Positions 36,506 to 48,110 of a DNA stretch of 64,000 nucleotides are shown here, in pieces. A program made the translations under genes and the position numbers. The notes beneath the pieces were generated by a model. The model saw only the letters and a program-made list of their open reading frames with translations. It had not been told where the DNA came from and made no database searches. The DNA is from Azospirillum picis (GTDB taxonomy: Bacteria; Pseudomonadota; Alphaproteobacteria; Azospirillales; Azospirillaceae), in contig NZ_JAGINO010000001.1 of NCBI RefSeq assembly GCF_017876115.1, forward strand, positions 1 through 64,000. The letters run 5' to 3'. Position 1 is the stretch's first letter. Every line of letters starts with the position of its first letter.

Positions 36506-36978
36506 CGAAGGGTTCCCGGGTGGAGAGGGCATGCGTCATGGCGCGGCGGGCGGTGACGCCCCGCGTTCGACGGAACCGGATGGGTGGAATGCGGACGGCC
36601 GGACTTGCGGATTCCGGCCGGGGATGGGGCCTGGCGCGTCGGCGCACCCGTCGGCGTGACGGAACGCGCAAGGGAAGCTGCGTGGAGGCGGTAAACCCGC
36701 TCATGGCGCTGGGCCGTGCAGGGGAAAGCCTGCCGGTTGACTGCCCGCCGGGAAAATCGTTGCGCCGCGGGCGACCGGGTCTCCGGTCCCCCGCGGCCGT
36801 CTGGGGCCACTTGGCGAACTGTTCATCCGACCCCCGCCTGCCAGGCGGGGCTGCTCCATCCTGGTTGCACGCTGGCCGGGCATGTGGTGCGAGCTTGGCC
36901 GTTTGCAAGGACCGCACCTGCAGAAAGTTGCGCCGTTCCCTGAGAAGGCCCTTTGCACAGGGTGGCTGCGGCTTCCCG
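36506..36978. other. Intergenic region with GC hairpin
   Basis: No gene is supported in these 473 bases between two minus-strand genes; the frames present are arginine-rich shadows. A hairpin at 36832-36850 has the arms CCCCGCCTG and CAGGCGGGG with a one-base centre, and may end the YitT transcript. Promoters for the CorC-type gene should lie in the lower part. Confidence 0.45.
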
Positions 36979-37629
36979 TCAGCTAATGCCCAGGTAGCGC
37001 CCGGGCTTGTGGTTGATCGCCAGCAGCATGTTGACGATGACGGCGCCGACCACCGACAGCAGCAGGCGGTCGGGGGACAGCACGAGGAGCGCCGCGGCCA
37101 GGATCGACAGGTCGACGCCCAGTTGGAAATAGCCGGCACGGATGCCGTGGCGCTCCTGGAGATAGAGGGCCAGGATGTTGACGCCGCCGAGTCCGGTGCG
37201 GTGGCGGAACAGCATCAGCAGGCCGGTGCCGCACAAGCCGCTGCCGAGCACCGTGGCATAGACCGGGTCGAGATGGTCGAAACCGATCCAGGACCCTGTC
37301 AGGCGCGAGAACAGCGTGACCAGGGCAACGGCGAGGAAGGTCCGCGCCGTGAACTTCCACCCCATCCGCTTCCACGCCAGCACATAGAAGGGCAGGTTGA
37401 TCACGAAGAAGAGGGCGCCGAACTCGATGTGGGTGACGTAGCTCAGCAGCAGGGCGATCCCGGCGGTGCTGCCGGCCAGCAGGGTCGTCTTGGCGTAGAG
37501 CAGCATGCCGAGCGCGATGAACAGGGTGCCCAGCAGCATCGCCAATGCGTCCTCGTAGAGGCGATGGTGTTCGGTGCGGTCCGCTGCGGCACCCTGCTGC
37601 GGGCCGGAGGCGGGAAGGGTCTCTGCCAT
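36979..37629 (-). CDS. YitT-family inner-membrane protein
   Basis: A 216-residue membrane protein with five to six hydrophobic segments (LLGTLFIALGMLLYAKTTLL, GIALLLSYVTHI, GALFFVINLPFYVLAW, LLLSVVGAVIVNMLLAIN). The GMLLYAKTTLLAGSTAGIAL and FRHRTGLGGVNILALYLQ blocks are typical of the YitT family, a duplicated five-helix domain of unknown transport function. This is the short version without a C-terminal DUF2179 domain. ATG 37629 precedes the soluble head; the upstream in-frame start at 37677 overlaps the aminotransferase spacer. It lies 16 bases after tyrB on the same strand. Confidence 0.85.
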   Translation of the reverse strand: MAETLPASGPQQGAAADRTEHHRLYEDALAMLLGTLFIALGMLLYAKTTLLAGSTAGIALLLSYVTHIEFGALFFVINLPFYVLAWKRMGWKFTARTFLAVALVTLFSRLTGSWIGFDHLDPVYATVLGSGLCGTGLLMLFRHRTGLGGVNILALYLQERHGIRAGYFQLGVDLSILAAALLVLSPDRLLLSVVGAVIVNMLLAINHKPGRYLGIS

Positions 37630-37645
37630 CGGCTCGGCTCCGGAA

Positions 37646-38818
37646 TCAGCGCAGGGCGGCGAACTTCGCCACGACACCGTCGACCTCCGCCGTCTTCAGG
37701 CCGGCGATGTTGATGCGGCCGGACGTCGGCATGTAGATGGCGTGGTCGGCGCGCAGGCGCAGCACCTCCGCCTCGGTCAGCGGCAGCAGGGAGAACATGC
37801 CTTCCTGCTCCGCCACCGCGGCCAGCGCCGGGAAGCTGCCGGCGAGGCCGGCGGCCAGCTTGCGGCGGATGCCGATGATGCGGGCGCGCATGCCGTCCAG
37901 TTCCGCCGTCCAGTCGCGCGCCAGCGCCTCGTCGTCGAGGATGGTGCGGACCACCGCGGCGCCATGGTCGGGCGGCATGGAATAGCTGGTGCGCGCGAGC
38001 CCCATCAGGTTGGACTTGGCCAGTTCCGCCGCGTCCTGTCTGGCGGCGACGGCGAAGATGGCGCCGGTGCGCTCGCGGTAGAGGCCGAAGGATTTCGACG
38101 ACGAGACGGCGACCAGCGTTTCCGGCACCGCGCCGATCAGGTGGCGCAGGCCGGCGGCATCCTCGTCCAGGCCGCGGCCGAACCCCTGGTAGGCGAGGTC
38201 GACCAGCGGCAGCACGCCCCGCCGCTCCAGGATCGCTGCCAGGGTGCGCCACTGGTCGAGCGACAGCGGCGCGCCCGTCGGGTTGTGGCAGCTTCCGTGC
38301 AGCAGGGCGACATCGCCGGGGGATGCCGCCTCGAAGGCGGCGGCCATGGAGTCGAACAGCACGGTCTGGCCGGCGGTGTCGAAGAAGGGGTGGCTCACCA
38401 CCTCCAGCCCGGCCGCGGCGAAGATGCCGACATGGTTCGGCCAGGTCGGCTGGCCGACCAGGATGCGCCGGGCGCCGCCGCGCAGCACCAGGTCGGCGGC
38501 CAGACGCAGCGCGCCGGAGCCGCCGGGGGTCTGCACGCCGGCGGCCGACACCCGCGTGCCTTCCGGCCCGCCGACCAGCGACCACAGCCGTTCCAGATAG
38601 AGAGCGTCGCCTTCCAGCCCTAGATACGCCTTGCTGTCCTGACCCTCCAAGAGGCGGCGCTCCGCCTCCTTCACCGCGCGGAAGACGGGAGTCCGCCCCT
38701 CCTCGTCGCGGTAGACACCGACGCCGAGGTCGACCTTGCCCGGACGCGGATCCTGCTTGTAGAGGCCGATCAGGGCGAGCAGGGCGTCGTCGGGCTGGCG
38801 GGAGAGCGCGTTGAACAT
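37646..38818 (-). CDS. tyrB: Aromatic/aspartate aminotransferase
   Basis: A 390-residue class I aminotransferase of the TyrB/AspC branch: VDLGVGVYRDEEGRTPVFRA at the start, GSCHNPTGAPLSLDQW, the PLP lysine in SSSKSFGLYRERTGA, and SGRINIAGL near the C-terminus with the substrate-carboxylate arginine. It interconverts aromatic amino acids (or aspartate) with 2-oxo acids. It is divergent from the tryptophan-catabolic operon and may act on the same amino acid pool. Length and motifs are complete. Confidence 0.9.
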   Translation of the reverse strand: MFNALSRQPDDALLALIGLYKQDPRPGKVDLGVGVYRDEEGRTPVFRAVKEAERRLLEGQDSKAYLGLEGDALYLERLWSLVGGPEGTRVSAAGVQTPGGSGALRLAADLVLRGGARRILVGQPTWPNHVGIFAAAGLEVVSHPFFDTAGQTVLFDSMAAAFEAASPGDVALLHGSCHNPTGAPLSLDQWRTLAAILERRGVLPLVDLAYQGFGRGLDEDAAGLRHLIGAVPETLVAVSSSKSFGLYRERTGAIFAVAARQDAAELAKSNLMGLARTSYSMPPDHGAAVVRTILDDEALARDWTAELDGMRARIIGIRRKLAAGLAGSFPALAAVAEQEGMFSLLPLTEAEVLRLRADHAIYMPTSGRINIAGLKTAEVDGVVAKFAALR

Positions 38819-38927
38819 GGCGGTCGGTCGGTCCTTGCGGTTGGAGTGGAGCGTCGGCGGGCGCAGCCGCGCCCAGAGCCGCGTTCCGGGGCGGCCGGCG
38901 CGATCCTCCTCCTTCCCCGTGGCGCTG

Positions 38928-38940
38928 ACAATGCCATTGT
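38928..38940. promoter_or_regulatory. Palindrome in the tyrB/abm divergent promoter
   Basis: A perfect 13-bp palindrome, ACAATG-C-CATTGT, lies 110 bp before tyrB and 158 bp before the monooxygenase/reductase gene. AT-rich DNA at 38985-39020 completes a plausible promoter region for the operon. The palindrome size suits a MarR-type dimer, and a MarR gene closes the operon; binding is inferred. Confidence 0.4.
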
Positions 38941-39097
38941 TTTCGAGGGCATCCGCCAGGGGACGGCGCTATTACGACGCATGATGTTTGACGGTTGAAT
39001 ATTTGAATGTTAAAAAATCTGCAGGGTCAGCAATATGGACGGGCGCCGTCGTCCGTTCCGGTCTCCGACAGGTCTTTTCCACTCGGAAGGAACAGGC

Positions 39098-41461
39098 ATG
39101 CGCATCGTCTGCATCGGCGGCGGCCCGGCCGGGCTCTATTTCGGGCTGCTGATGAAGAAGCGCCATCCCGCGCATTCGGTGACGGTGGTGGAGCGCAACC
39201 GGCCATACGACACCTTCGGCTGGGGCGTGGTGTTCTCCGACGCGACGATGCAGGCGATGCGGCAATGGGATGCCGAGACCGCCACGGAGATCGAGCAGGC
39301 CTTCAACCACTGGGACGACATCGAGGTCCTGATCAAGGGCCGCCGCATGCGCACCAGCGGCCACGGCTTCGTCGGCATCGGCCGCAAGCGGCTGCTGAAC
39401 ATCCTGCAGCGCCGCTGCGAGGATCTCGGGGTCGAGTTGCGGTTCGAGCACGAGGTGGAGAGCGACCTGGAGTTTCCCGACGCCGACCTGATCGTCGCTG
39501 CCGATGGCGTGAACTCGCGCATCCGCCGTCGCTACGAGGAGGTCTTCCGGCCCGACATGCTGGTGCGGCCCAACCGCTACATCTGGCTCGGCACCAACCG
39601 GTTGTTCGACGCTTTCACCTTCGACTTCCGCAAGACCGACCACGGCTGGTTCCAGGCCCACGTCTACAAGTTCGACGAGACCACCTCGACCTTCATCGTC
39701 GAGACGACCGAGGAGACCTTCCGGGCGCACGGGCTGGACAAGGCCGACATGGACGGCTCCATCGCCTTCTGCGAGTCGCTGTTCGCGGAGGTGCTGGAGG
39801 GGGCGCCGCTGATGTCCAACGCGCGGCACCTGCGCGGCTCCGCCTGGCTGAACTTCAACCGGCTGATCTGCGGCGCCTGGAGCCATTTCAACGGCCGCAG
39901 CCATGTCGTGCTGATGGGCGACGCCGCCCACACCGCCCATTTCGCCATCGGGTCCGGTACCAAGCTGGCGGTCGACGACGCCATCGAGCTGACCCGCCAG
40001 TTCGACCGCCTCGGCCATGACGCCGGCCGCATCCCGGCGGTGCTGGCCGCTTACGAGGAGGTGCGGCGGGTCGACGTCGCCCGCATCCAGAACGCGGCGC
40101 GCAACGCGATGGAGTGGTTCGAGGTGGTCGGCACCCGCTATGCCGACCGGCTGGAGCCGGAGCAGTTCATGTATTCCATGCTGACCCGCTCGCAGCGGAT
40201 CAGCCACGAGAACCTGCGCCTGCGCGACCCGGCGTGGCTTGAGGGGTTCGAGCGCTGGTTCGCGGCCCGGGCAGCGCCGGCCGGCGCCGCTGTGCCGGAG
40301 GATGGGAACGCGCGGCCGAAGCCGCCGATGCTGACGCCGTTTCGCTTGCGCGGCCTGACCATTCCCAACCGCGTCGTGGTGTCGCCGATGGCGATGTATT
40401 CGGCGGTGGATGGCGAGCCCGGCGATTTCCACCTGGTCCATCTGGGCTCGCGGGCGCTCGGTGGCGCCGGGTTGATCTATGGGGAGATGACCTGCGTCTC
40501 GCCCGACGCCCGCATCACCCCCGGCTGCCTCGGCCTGTGGAACGAGGCGCAGGCGGCTGGGTGGCGGCGGATCGTCGACTTCATCCACGGCAACTCCGAC
40601 GCCAAGGTGGCCATCCAGCTCGGCCATGCCGGGCGCAAGGGGGCGACCCGCCGCGGCTGGGAGGGCATCGACCAGCCGCTGGACGAGGGGGAGGACTGGC
40701 CGCTGATCTCCGCCTCCGCCCTGCCATACCTGCCGCACTCCCAGGTACCGCGGGAGATGGACCGGGCCGACATGGAGCGGGTGGTGGAGGATTTCCGCCG
40801 GGCGGCGGTGTTGGCGGCCACAACCGGCACGGATCTGCTGGAACTGCACTGTGCCCATGGTTACCTGCTGTCCAGCTTCCTCTCGCCGCTGACCAACCGG
40901 CGGACGGACGAGTGGGGCGGACCGCACGAGAACCGTGCGCGGTTCCCGCTGGAGGTGTTCCGCGCGATCCGCGCGGTGTGGCCGGCCGACAGGCCGATCT
41001 CGGTGCGGCTCTCCTGCCACGACTGGGCCGAGGGTGGCAACACGCCGGATGACGCGGTGATCTTCGCCCGCCTGTTCCAGCAGGCCGGGGCCGACATCAT
41101 CGACTGCTCCTCGGGCCAGGTGGTGAAGCATGAGGCGCCCGTCTATGGCCGCCTGTTCCAGACACCCTTCTCGGACCGCATCCGCAACGAGCTCGGCATT
41201 CCCACCATCGCCGTCGGCGCCGTCTCCGAGGCCGACCATGTCAACTCGATCATCGCCGCCGGGCGCGCCGACCTGTGCGCGATTGCCCGCCCGCATCTGG
41301 CCGACCCGGCCTGGACGCTGCACGAGACCGCGAAGATCGGCGTGACCGACCTGCCCTGGCCGCGGCAGTACCGCTCCGGCAAGACGCAATACGAGACCAA
41401 CCTCGCCCGCGCGGCGGCTGCGGCGATGCCCGCGGCGACGCAGGTGGCGGAGGGACGGTGA
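39098..41461 (+). CDS. abmA: 2-aminobenzoyl-CoA monooxygenase/reductase (or salicylyl-CoA 5-hydroxylase)
   Basis: A 787-residue fusion flavoprotein. The N-terminal 390 residues are a PHBH-type monooxygenase ([20 protein letters not shown], then [18 protein letters not shown]). The C-terminal 380 residues are an Old Yellow Enzyme-type reductase ([58 protein letters not shown]). In Azoarcus evansii this fusion hydroxylates and reduces 2-aminobenzoyl-CoA; related proteins act on salicylyl-CoA. The neighbouring kynureninase and CoA ligase favour anthranilate. GGAAGGAA precedes ATG 39098. First gene of the operon. Confidence 0.88.
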   Translation: MRIVCIGGGPAGLYFGLLMKKRHPAHSVTVVERNRPYDTFGWGVVFSDATMQAMRQWDAETATEIEQAFNHWDDIEVLIKGRRMRTSGHGFVGIGRKRLLNILQRRCEDLGVELRFEHEVESDLEFPDADLIVAADGVNSRIRRRYEEVFRPDMLVRPNRYIWLGTNRLFDAFTFDFRKTDHGWFQAHVYKFDETTSTFIVETTEETFRAHGLDKADMDGSIAFCESLFAEVLEGAPLMSNARHLRGSAWLNFNRLICGAWSHFNGRSHVVLMGDAAHTAHFAIGSGTKLAVDDAIELTRQFDRLGHDAGRIPAVLAAYEEVRRVDVARIQNAARNAMEWFEVVGTRYADRLEPEQFMYSMLTRSQRISHENLRLRDPAWLEGFERWFAARAAPAGAAVPEDGNARPKPPMLTPFRLRGLTIPNRVVVSPMAMYSAVDGEPGDFHLVHLGSRALGGAGLIYGEMTCVSPDARITPGCLGLWNEAQAAGWRRIVDFIHGNSDAKVAIQLGHAGRKGATRRGWEGIDQPLDEGEDWPLISASALPYLPHSQVPREMDRADMERVVEDFRRAAVLAATTGTDLLELHCAHGYLLSSFLSPLTNRRTDEWGGPHENRARFPLEVFRAIRAVWPADRPISVRLSCHDWAEGGNTPDDAVIFARLFQQAGADIIDCSSGQVVKHEAPVYGRLFQTPFSDRIRNELGIPTIAVGAVSEADHVNSIIAAGRADLCAIARPHLADPAWTLHETAKIGVTDLPWPRQYRSGKTQYETNLARAAAAAMPAATQVAEGR

Positions 41462-41462
41462 C

Positions 41463-42293
41463 ATGACGGGAACCCGCGATGCCTGGGCCGGCCCGCTGGC
41501 CGGCCGCCATGCCTTGGTGACCGGCGCCGGCAGCGGCATCGGCCGCGCCGTCGCCACCACCCTCGTCCATGCCGGCGCCCGCGTCAGCCTCGCCGGCCGC
41601 CGTGCCGATCCGCTGCACGATCTGGCATCGGAATTAGGGGCGGAATTGGGGGCGGGGTTGGGCGGCGGGCGGGCGCTGGCGCTGCCGGGGTTCGACGTCA
41701 CCGACCCGGCGGCGGTGGCGTCGGGGCTGGAACGGGCGCGCGCCGCCTTCGGGCCGGTCGGCATTCTCGTCAACAACGCCGGGGAGGCACCGAGCGCCCC
41801 TTTCGAGGCGACCGGGCTGGATCTGTGGAACCGGGTGCTGGCGGTCGACCTGACCGGCGTGTTCGTGGTGACGCAGGCGGTGCTGCCGGACCTGAAGGCC
41901 GAAGCGCCGGGCGCGCGCATCGTCACCATCGCCTCGACCGCCGGGCTCAGCGGCTATCCCTATGTCGCGGCCTACTGCGCGGCCAAGCACGGTGTCGTCG
42001 GGCTGACCCGCGCGCTGGCGCTGGAGTTCGCCCGCAGCGGCATTACCGTCAACGCCGTCTGTCCCGGCTTCACCGACACGCCGCTGCTGGACGGCGCCAT
42101 CCGCACCATCACCGCCAAGACCGGCCGCACGGCGGAAGAGGCCGCCGCGGCCCTCGCCCGCGCCAACCCGCAAGGTCGTCTCGTCCGCCCGCAGGAGGTC
42201 GCCGACGCCGTGCTGTGGCTGGTTTCGCCGGGGGCGTCCTCGGTCAACGGGCAGGCGATCCCGGTGGACGGCGGCGAAGTGATGGCGGGCTGA
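41463..42293 (+). CDS. Short-chain dehydrogenase of the aminobenzoyl-CoA operon
   Basis: A 276-residue SDR oxidoreductase. Cofactor motif [22 protein letters not shown], active-site serine and [11 protein letters not shown] (YxxxK), and PGFTDTPLL are all present. In this pathway it probably oxidises a 3-hydroxyacyl-CoA or ring alcohol intermediate with NAD(P)+. It starts one base after the monooxygenase stop, so co-translation is likely. A repeated GAATTGGGGGCGG-type sequence near residue 57-62 gives an [12 protein letters not shown] loop, probably replication-slippage variation. Confidence 0.9.
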   Translation: MTGTRDAWAGPLAGRHALVTGAGSGIGRAVATTLVHAGARVSLAGRRADPLHDLASELGAELGAGLGGGRALALPGFDVTDPAAVASGLERARAAFGPVGILVNNAGEAPSAPFEATGLDLWNRVLAVDLTGVFVVTQAVLPDLKAEAPGARIVTIASTAGLSGYPYVAAYCAAKHGVVGLTRALALEFARSGITVNAVCPGFTDTPLLDGAIRTITAKTGRTAEEAAAALARANPQGRLVRPQEVADAVLWLVSPGASSVNGQAIPVDGGEVMAG

Positions 42294-42337
42294 GGATGCG
42301 CGGACGAGACAGGCTTGAGACTGGGAGGACCACCGTC

Positions 42338-43162
42338 GTGAAGAAGCGTCCCTTCAAGGACCATGAGGCCGAGCATTTCCGCTTCGAGGTGAGCGGCGAC
42401 GGGCGGGTCGCCACCGTCCGGCTCGACCGGCCGGAGCGCAAGAACCCGCTGACCTTCGACAGCTACGCCGAACTGCGCGACCTGTTCCGCGACCTCGCCC
42501 ATGCCGAGGACGTGCGGGCGGTGGTGCTGACCGGCGCCGGCGGCAACTTCTGCTCCGGCGGCGATGTGTTCGAGATCATCGAGCCGCTGACCAAGATGGC
42601 GATGCCCGAGTTGCTGGCCTTCACCCGCATGACCGGCGACGTGGTCAAGGCGATGCGCAAATGCCCGCAGCCGATCGTCGCCGCCGTCGACGGCGTGTGC
42701 GCCGGGGCCGGGGCGATCCTGGCGATGGCGTCGGACCTCCGGCTGGCGACGCCGCGCGCCAAGACGGCCTTCCTGTTCACCCGCGTCGGGCTGGCCGGCG
42801 CCGACATGGGGGCCTGCGGGATCCTGCCGCGGATCATCGGCCAGGGGCGCGCCGCCGAACTGCTGTTCACCGGGCGGGCCATGGGTGCCGAGGAGGGGCA
42901 TGCCTGGGGTTTCCACAACCGGATCGTCGAGCCGGAAAGCCTGGAAGCCGAGGCGACGGCGCTCGCCCGCTCACTGGCCGACGGCCCATGGTTTGCCCAC
43001 GGCATGACGAAGACCATGCTGAACCAGGAATGGGCGATGGGGATCGACGAGCTGATCGAATCGGAGGCCCAGGCCCAGGCGATCTGCATGGCGACCAACG
43101 ATTTCCGCCGTGCCTTCGAGGCTTTCGCCGCCAAGGAGAAACCCGCCTTCAAGGGGGATTGA
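42338..43162 (+). CDS. Enoyl-CoA hydratase/isomerase family protein
   Basis: A 274-residue crotonase-fold protein. The oxyanion-hole segments are seen in [20 protein letters not shown] and [20 protein letters not shown], followed by [20 protein letters not shown]. It most likely hydrates or opens the alicyclic CoA ester formed by the monooxygenase/reductase. GGGAGGA nine bases before the GTG at 42338 supports that start; an ATG at 42296 overlaps no gene and is the alternative. It belongs to the conserved set seen in aminobenzoyl-CoA clusters. Confidence 0.87.
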   Translation: MKKRPFKDHEAEHFRFEVSGDGRVATVRLDRPERKNPLTFDSYAELRDLFRDLAHAEDVRAVVLTGAGGNFCSGGDVFEIIEPLTKMAMPELLAFTRMTGDVVKAMRKCPQPIVAAVDGVCAGAGAILAMASDLRLATPRAKTAFLFTRVGLAGADMGACGILPRIIGQGRAAELLFTGRAMGAEEGHAWGFHNRIVEPESLEAEATALARSLADGPWFAHGMTKTMLNQEWAMGIDELIESEAQAQAICMATNDFRRAFEAFAAKEKPAFKGD

Positions 43163-43166
43163 AACC

Positions 43167-44356
<1,190 letters not shown>

Positions 44357-44357
<1 letters not shown>

Positions 44358-44791
44358 TGCCGGCTTTCGTCACCCGCCGCACCGTGCGCTTCGCCGACTG
44401 CGATCCTGCCGGCATCGTGTATTTCCCCCGCTGCTTCGACCTGCTGAACGGCGTGGTCGAGGACTGGTGGGCGGAGATGGGCATCCCCTGGCGCGTCATG
44501 ATCCCGGAGCGCGCCATCGGCCTGCCCACCGTCGCCATGGCCGCCAACTTCGTCGCCCCGTCGCGGCTGGGCGACGAGCTGGTCTGCACGCTGACGGTGG
44601 TGCGGCTCGGCGGCGCATCGCTGGACCTGCGCCACAGCGTGGCCGGTGACGACGGGGTGCGCTTCCGCGCCGAGCAGACCGTGGTGTGCACCGCGCTCGC
44701 CACCAATCGCCCGCAGCCCTGGCCGGACGATCTCCGTGCCGCCGTCACCCGCTACCTGGAGAGCGACCATGCACAGCATCCTGCAGCCTGA
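44357..44791 (+). CDS. 4-hydroxybenzoyl-CoA thioesterase-type hotdog protein
   Basis: A 144-residue single hotdog-fold thioesterase. The opening VRFADCDPAGIVYFPRCFDLL contains the catalytic aspartate of the 4HBT class, followed by PTVAMAANFVAPSRLGDEL. It may release CoA from dead-end aromatic or ring-cleaved esters. ATG 44357 overlaps the preceding TGA; GTG 44354 is an alternative. Its 3' end overlaps the start of the Rid gene by 23 bases, which again indicates coupling. Confidence 0.87.
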
Positions 44792-45164
44792 AGGCTGGGC
44801 CAAGCCCCTCGGCTATGCCAACGGCGTCGCCGCCCACGGCCGGCTGATCTTCGTTGGTGGACAGATCGGCTGGAACGCGCGCTGCGAGTTCGAATCCGAC
44901 GACCTGGCGCACCAGGTGCGCCAGACGCTGGAGAATGTCGTCGCCGTGCTGGCCGAAGCCGGGGCCGGGCCGGAGCATGTGACCTCGATGACCTGGTACC
45001 TGACGGACAAGGCCGACTATCTCGCCCGCCGCAAGGAGATCGGCGCCGCTTACCGCGCGGTGATGGGACGTCATTTCCCAGCGATGGCGGTGGTGCAGGT
45101 CGCAGCGCTGATCGAGGACCGCGCCAAGGTCGAGATCCAGGCACACGCGGTCGTCCCGGACTGA
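44769..45164 (+). CDS. Rid-family (YjgF/UK114) protein, non-canonical active site
   Basis: A 131-residue Rid protein. It aligns over its full length: SILQPEGWAKPLGYANGV, LIFVGGQIGW, LENVVAVLAEAGAG, and MAVVQVAALIEDRAKVEIQ. Canonical RidA has an arginine at the start of the RSCVEVA strand that binds the imino acid; here that position is methionine. So it belongs to another Rid subgroup. Rid-like deaminases act in aminomuconate pathways, so removal of the amino group of anthranilate-derived intermediates is a fair guess. Confidence 0.85.
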   Translation: MHSILQPEGWAKPLGYANGVAAHGRLIFVGGQIGWNARCEFESDDLAHQVRQTLENVVAVLAEAGAGPEHVTSMTWYLTDKADYLARRKEIGAAYRAVMGRHFPAMAVVQVAALIEDRAKVEIQAHAVVPD

Positions 45165-45176
45165 CCGTGGGCGCAC

Positions 45177-45207
45177 GGCGCACCGCCGAGGGAAAGGATG
45201 GTGCGCC
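45177..45207 (+). terminator. Hairpin between Rid gene and CoA-ligase gene
   Basis: An 8-bp perfect stem (GGCGCACC/GGTGCGCC, 45177-45184 and 45200-45207) follows the Rid stop by 12 bases. AT-rich DNA containing TTTCAA/TTGAAA (45212-45239) comes next and may be a second promoter for the ligase-kynureninase part of the operon. No long T-run. Confidence 0.4.
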
Positions 45208-45293
45208 GATATTTCAAACCTAAAAATTATGCCTTGAAAGTAATAGGCGACGGGATCATCGTTCCGCAACGGCTCTGGTCGAGAGGACTGACA

Positions 45294-46913
45294 ATGCTCG
45301 GACCGACAGCGCACACCGACAGCTTCGCACGGGACAATCTGCCTCCTTCAGACCTCCAGCCGAACTTCCTGCTGGAGGGGTTCGACTATCCCGAACGCCT
45401 GAACGCGGCGGTCGAGCTGACCGACCGCATGGTGGAGAAGGGGTTCGGCGACCATGTCGCGCTGATCGGCAATGGCCGGCGGCGCACCTACAAGGAACTG
45501 GCCGACTGGACCAACCGCATCGCCCATGCGCTGGTCGAGGATTACGGGATCCGGCCGGGCAACCGCGTGCTGATCCGGTCCGCCAACAACCCGGCGATGG
45601 TCGCCTGCTGGCTGGCGGCCACCAAGGCGGGGGCGGTGGTCGTCAACACCATGCCGATGCTGCGCGCCGGCGAGCTGGCGCAGATCGTCGACAAGGCGGA
45701 GATCGCCTTCGCGCTGTGCGACACGCGGCTGCTCGACGACCTGCGGGCGTGCGCCGCCGAGAGCCGGTTCCTGAGGCGGGTGGTCGGCTTCGACGGCACC
45801 GCCAACCACGATGCCGAGCTGGACCGGGCGGCGCTCGACAAGCCGGTGCGCTTCCAGGCGGTTGAGACCGGGCGCGACGACGTGGCGCTGCTGGGCTTCA
45901 CCTCCGGCACCACCGGGCAGCCCAAGGCGACGATGCATTTCCACCGGGATCTGCTGATCATCGCCGACGGCTATGCCCGCGAGGTCCTTGGCGTCACCCC
46001 CGACGACGTCTTCGTCGGCTCGCCGCCTTTGGCCTTCACCTTCGGGCTGGGCGGGCTGGCGGTGTTCCCGCTGCGTTTCGGAGCGGCGGCGGCCCTGCTG
46101 GAGCATGCGTCCCCGGCCAACATGATCGCCATCATCAACGCCTACAAGGCGACCATCTGCTTCACCGCGCCCACCGCCTACATCGCCATGCTCGCCGCGA
46201 TGGAGGCCGGCGCCGACCTGTCGAGCCTGCGCGTCGCGGTGTCGGCCGGGGAGACGCTGCCGGCCCCCGTCTTCCGCAACTGGGTCGAGAAGACCGGCAA
46301 GCCGATCCTGGACGGCATCGGCGCCACCGAGATGCTGCACATCTTCATCTCCAACCGGCTGGGCAGCGCGCAGCCCGGCGCCACCGGCCGGCCGGTCGGC
46401 GGCTACGAGGCGAAGATCGTGGACGACGAGATGAACGAGCTGCCGCGCGGCACCGTCGGCCGGCTGGCGGTGCGCGGGCCGACCGGCTGCCGCTACCTCG
46501 CCGACTCGCGGCAGGCCGGCTACGTGCGCGGCGGCTGGAACCTGACCGGCGACAGCTTCATCCAGGACGAGGACGGCGTCTTCCATTTCGCCGCGCGGTC
46601 GGACGATATGATCATCTCGTCGGGCTACAACATCGCCGGGCCGGAGGTCGAGGCGGCGCTGCTGACCCATCCCGACGTACGGGAATGCGGGGTGATCGGC
46701 GTCCCCGACCCCCAGCGCGGGCAGATCGTCGAGGCGCATGTGGTGCTCGCACCCGGCGTCGCTCCCGGAGACGACACCGCGAAGCGGCTGCAGGACCACG
46801 TCAAGGCGGTGATCGCCCCTTACAAATACCCGCGATCGGTGAGGTTCGTGGACGCCCTGCCCAAGACCAGCACCGGCAAGCTGCAGCGTTTCCGCCTGAG
46901 GGAGCAGGCCTGA
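45294..46913 (+). CDS. abmG: 2-aminobenzoate-CoA ligase (benzoate-CoA ligase family)
   Basis: A 539-residue AMP-forming ligase. ATP-binding blocks are ALLGFTSGTTGQPKATMHFH, YGxTE-like region DGIGATEMLHIF, LTGDSFIQDEDGVFHFAARS, and the lysine motif PKTSTGKLQRF. Family membership with benzoate/aminobenzoate-CoA ligases is clear; anthranilate as substrate is inferred from kynureninase downstream and aminobenzoyl-CoA monooxygenase upstream. GAGAGGA precedes ATG 45294. It starts 130 bases after the Rid gene, the one large gap in the operon. Confidence 0.88.
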   Translation: MLGPTAHTDSFARDNLPPSDLQPNFLLEGFDYPERLNAAVELTDRMVEKGFGDHVALIGNGRRRTYKELADWTNRIAHALVEDYGIRPGNRVLIRSANNPAMVACWLAATKAGAVVVNTMPMLRAGELAQIVDKAEIAFALCDTRLLDDLRACAAESRFLRRVVGFDGTANHDAELDRAALDKPVRFQAVETGRDDVALLGFTSGTTGQPKATMHFHRDLLIIADGYAREVLGVTPDDVFVGSPPLAFTFGLGGLAVFPLRFGAAAALLEHASPANMIAIINAYKATICFTAPTAYIAMLAAMEAGADLSSLRVAVSAGETLPAPVFRNWVEKTGKPILDGIGATEMLHIFISNRLGSAQPGATGRPVGGYEAKIVDDEMNELPRGTVGRLAVRGPTGCRYLADSRQAGYVRGGWNLTGDSFIQDEDGVFHFAARSDDMIISSGYNIAGPEVEAALLTHPDVRECGVIGVPDPQRGQIVEAHVVLAPGVAPGDDTAKRLQDHVKAVIAPYKYPRSVRFVDALPKTSTGKLQRFRLREQA

Positions 46914-46916
46914 GCG

Positions 46917-48110
46917 ATGACCGATTTCACCAAGACCCGTGCGCGCTTCCGCCTGCCCGACGGCGTGATCTACCTGGACGGCAACTCGCTGGGGCCGCTG
47001 CCCGCCGCGGCGGCGGAGCGGGTGGGCCGCACCCTGGAGGAGGAATGGGGCCGGCAACTGATCCGCGGCTGGAACAGCGCCGGCTGGATGACGCAGCCGC
47101 GGAGCGTCGGCGACCGCATCGCGCGCCTGGTCGGCGCGCCGGCCGGCAGCGTCGTCGTTGGCGACACCCTCTCGATCAAGGTCTACCAAGCGCTGGCGGC
47201 GGCACTGGCGTTCAATCCGGGCCGCAAGGTGATCCTGTCCGACAGCGGCAACTTCCCGACCGACCTCTACATGGCCGAGGGGCTGATCGCGACGCTGGGC
47301 CAGGGCCACAGGCTGAAGGTCGTCGAGCCGGAGGCGGTCGAAGGCGCCATCGGTGACGATGTTGCCGTGCTGATGCTGACCGAGGTCGATTACCGGACCG
47401 GCCGGCTGCACGACATGGCGGCGCTGACCGCCCGTGCGCATGCCGCCGGCGCGCTGACCGTCTGGGATCTCGCCCATTCCGCCGGTGCACTGCCCGTCGA
47501 CCTGCTGGGCTCCGGGGCCGATTTCGCCGCCGGCTGCACCTACAAGTACCTGAACGGCGGTCCCGGCGCGCCGGCCTTCATCTATGTGGCGCCGCGGCAC
47601 GCCGACACCGCCCTCCCGGCCCTGTCGGGCTGGATGGGCCACGAGGCGCCCTTCGCCTTCGACCGTTCCTACCGGGCCGGGCAGGGGGTAGAGCGGATGC
47701 GCGTCGGCACGCCGCCGGTGATCGCGCTGGCGGCGCTCGAGGCGGCGCTGGACGTGTGGGACGGCGTTGACATGGCGGCGGTGCGCCGCGCCTCCATCGC
47801 CCTGTGCGACCTGTTCATCACGCTGGTTGAGGCGGAATGCCCCGAACTGGAGCTGGCGTCGCCACGCGACGGCGCCTGCCGCGGCAGTCAGGTGTCCTTC
47901 CGCCATCCGCAGGGCTATGCCGTGATGCAGGCGCTGATCGACCGCGGCGTCATCGGCGATTTCCGGGCGCCGGACGTGCTGCGCTTCGGCTTCGCCCCGC
48001 TCTATATCGGTGCCGACGAGGTGCGGGCGGCGGTCGCCGTGCTGAGGCAGGTGCTGGACGGCCGGCTGTGGGACCGTCCCGACTATCACAGGAAGGCGGC
48101 GGTGACATGA
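46917..48110 (+). CDS. kynU: Kynureninase
   Basis: A 397-residue PLP enzyme that cleaves kynurenine to anthranilate and alanine. Family blocks: [47 protein letters not shown], and the PLP-lysine motif [18 protein letters not shown], then [17 protein letters not shown]. It lies three bases after the ligase stop and overlaps the dioxygenase start (ATGA). Together with the next gene and the formamidase it makes anthranilate from tryptophan, which feeds the ligase. Confidence 0.95.
   Translation: MTDFTKTRARFRLPDGVIYLDGNSLGPLPAAAAERVGRTLEEEWGRQLIRGWNSAGWMTQPRSVGDRIARLVGAPAGSVVVGDTLSIKVYQALAAALAFNPGRKVILSDSGNFPTDLYMAEGLIATLGQGHRLKVVEPEAVEGAIGDDVAVLMLTEVDYRTGRLHDMAALTARAHAAGALTVWDLAHSAGALPVDLLGSGADFAAGCTYKYLNGGPGAPAFIYVAPRHADTALPALSGWMGHEAPFAFDRSYRAGQGVERMRVGTPPVIALAALEAALDVWDGVDMAAVRRASIALCDLFITLVEAECPELELASPRDGACRGSQVSFRHPQGYAVMQALIDRGVIGDFRAPDVLRFGFAPLYIGADEVRAAVAVLRQVLDGRLWDRPDYHRKAAVT

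Noticed and set aside
36520-37713. A 397-codon plus frame across the YitT gene
   Set aside because: It is antisense to the YitT gene with glutamine/glycine-rich shadow composition; the minus-strand membrane protein is the real gene.
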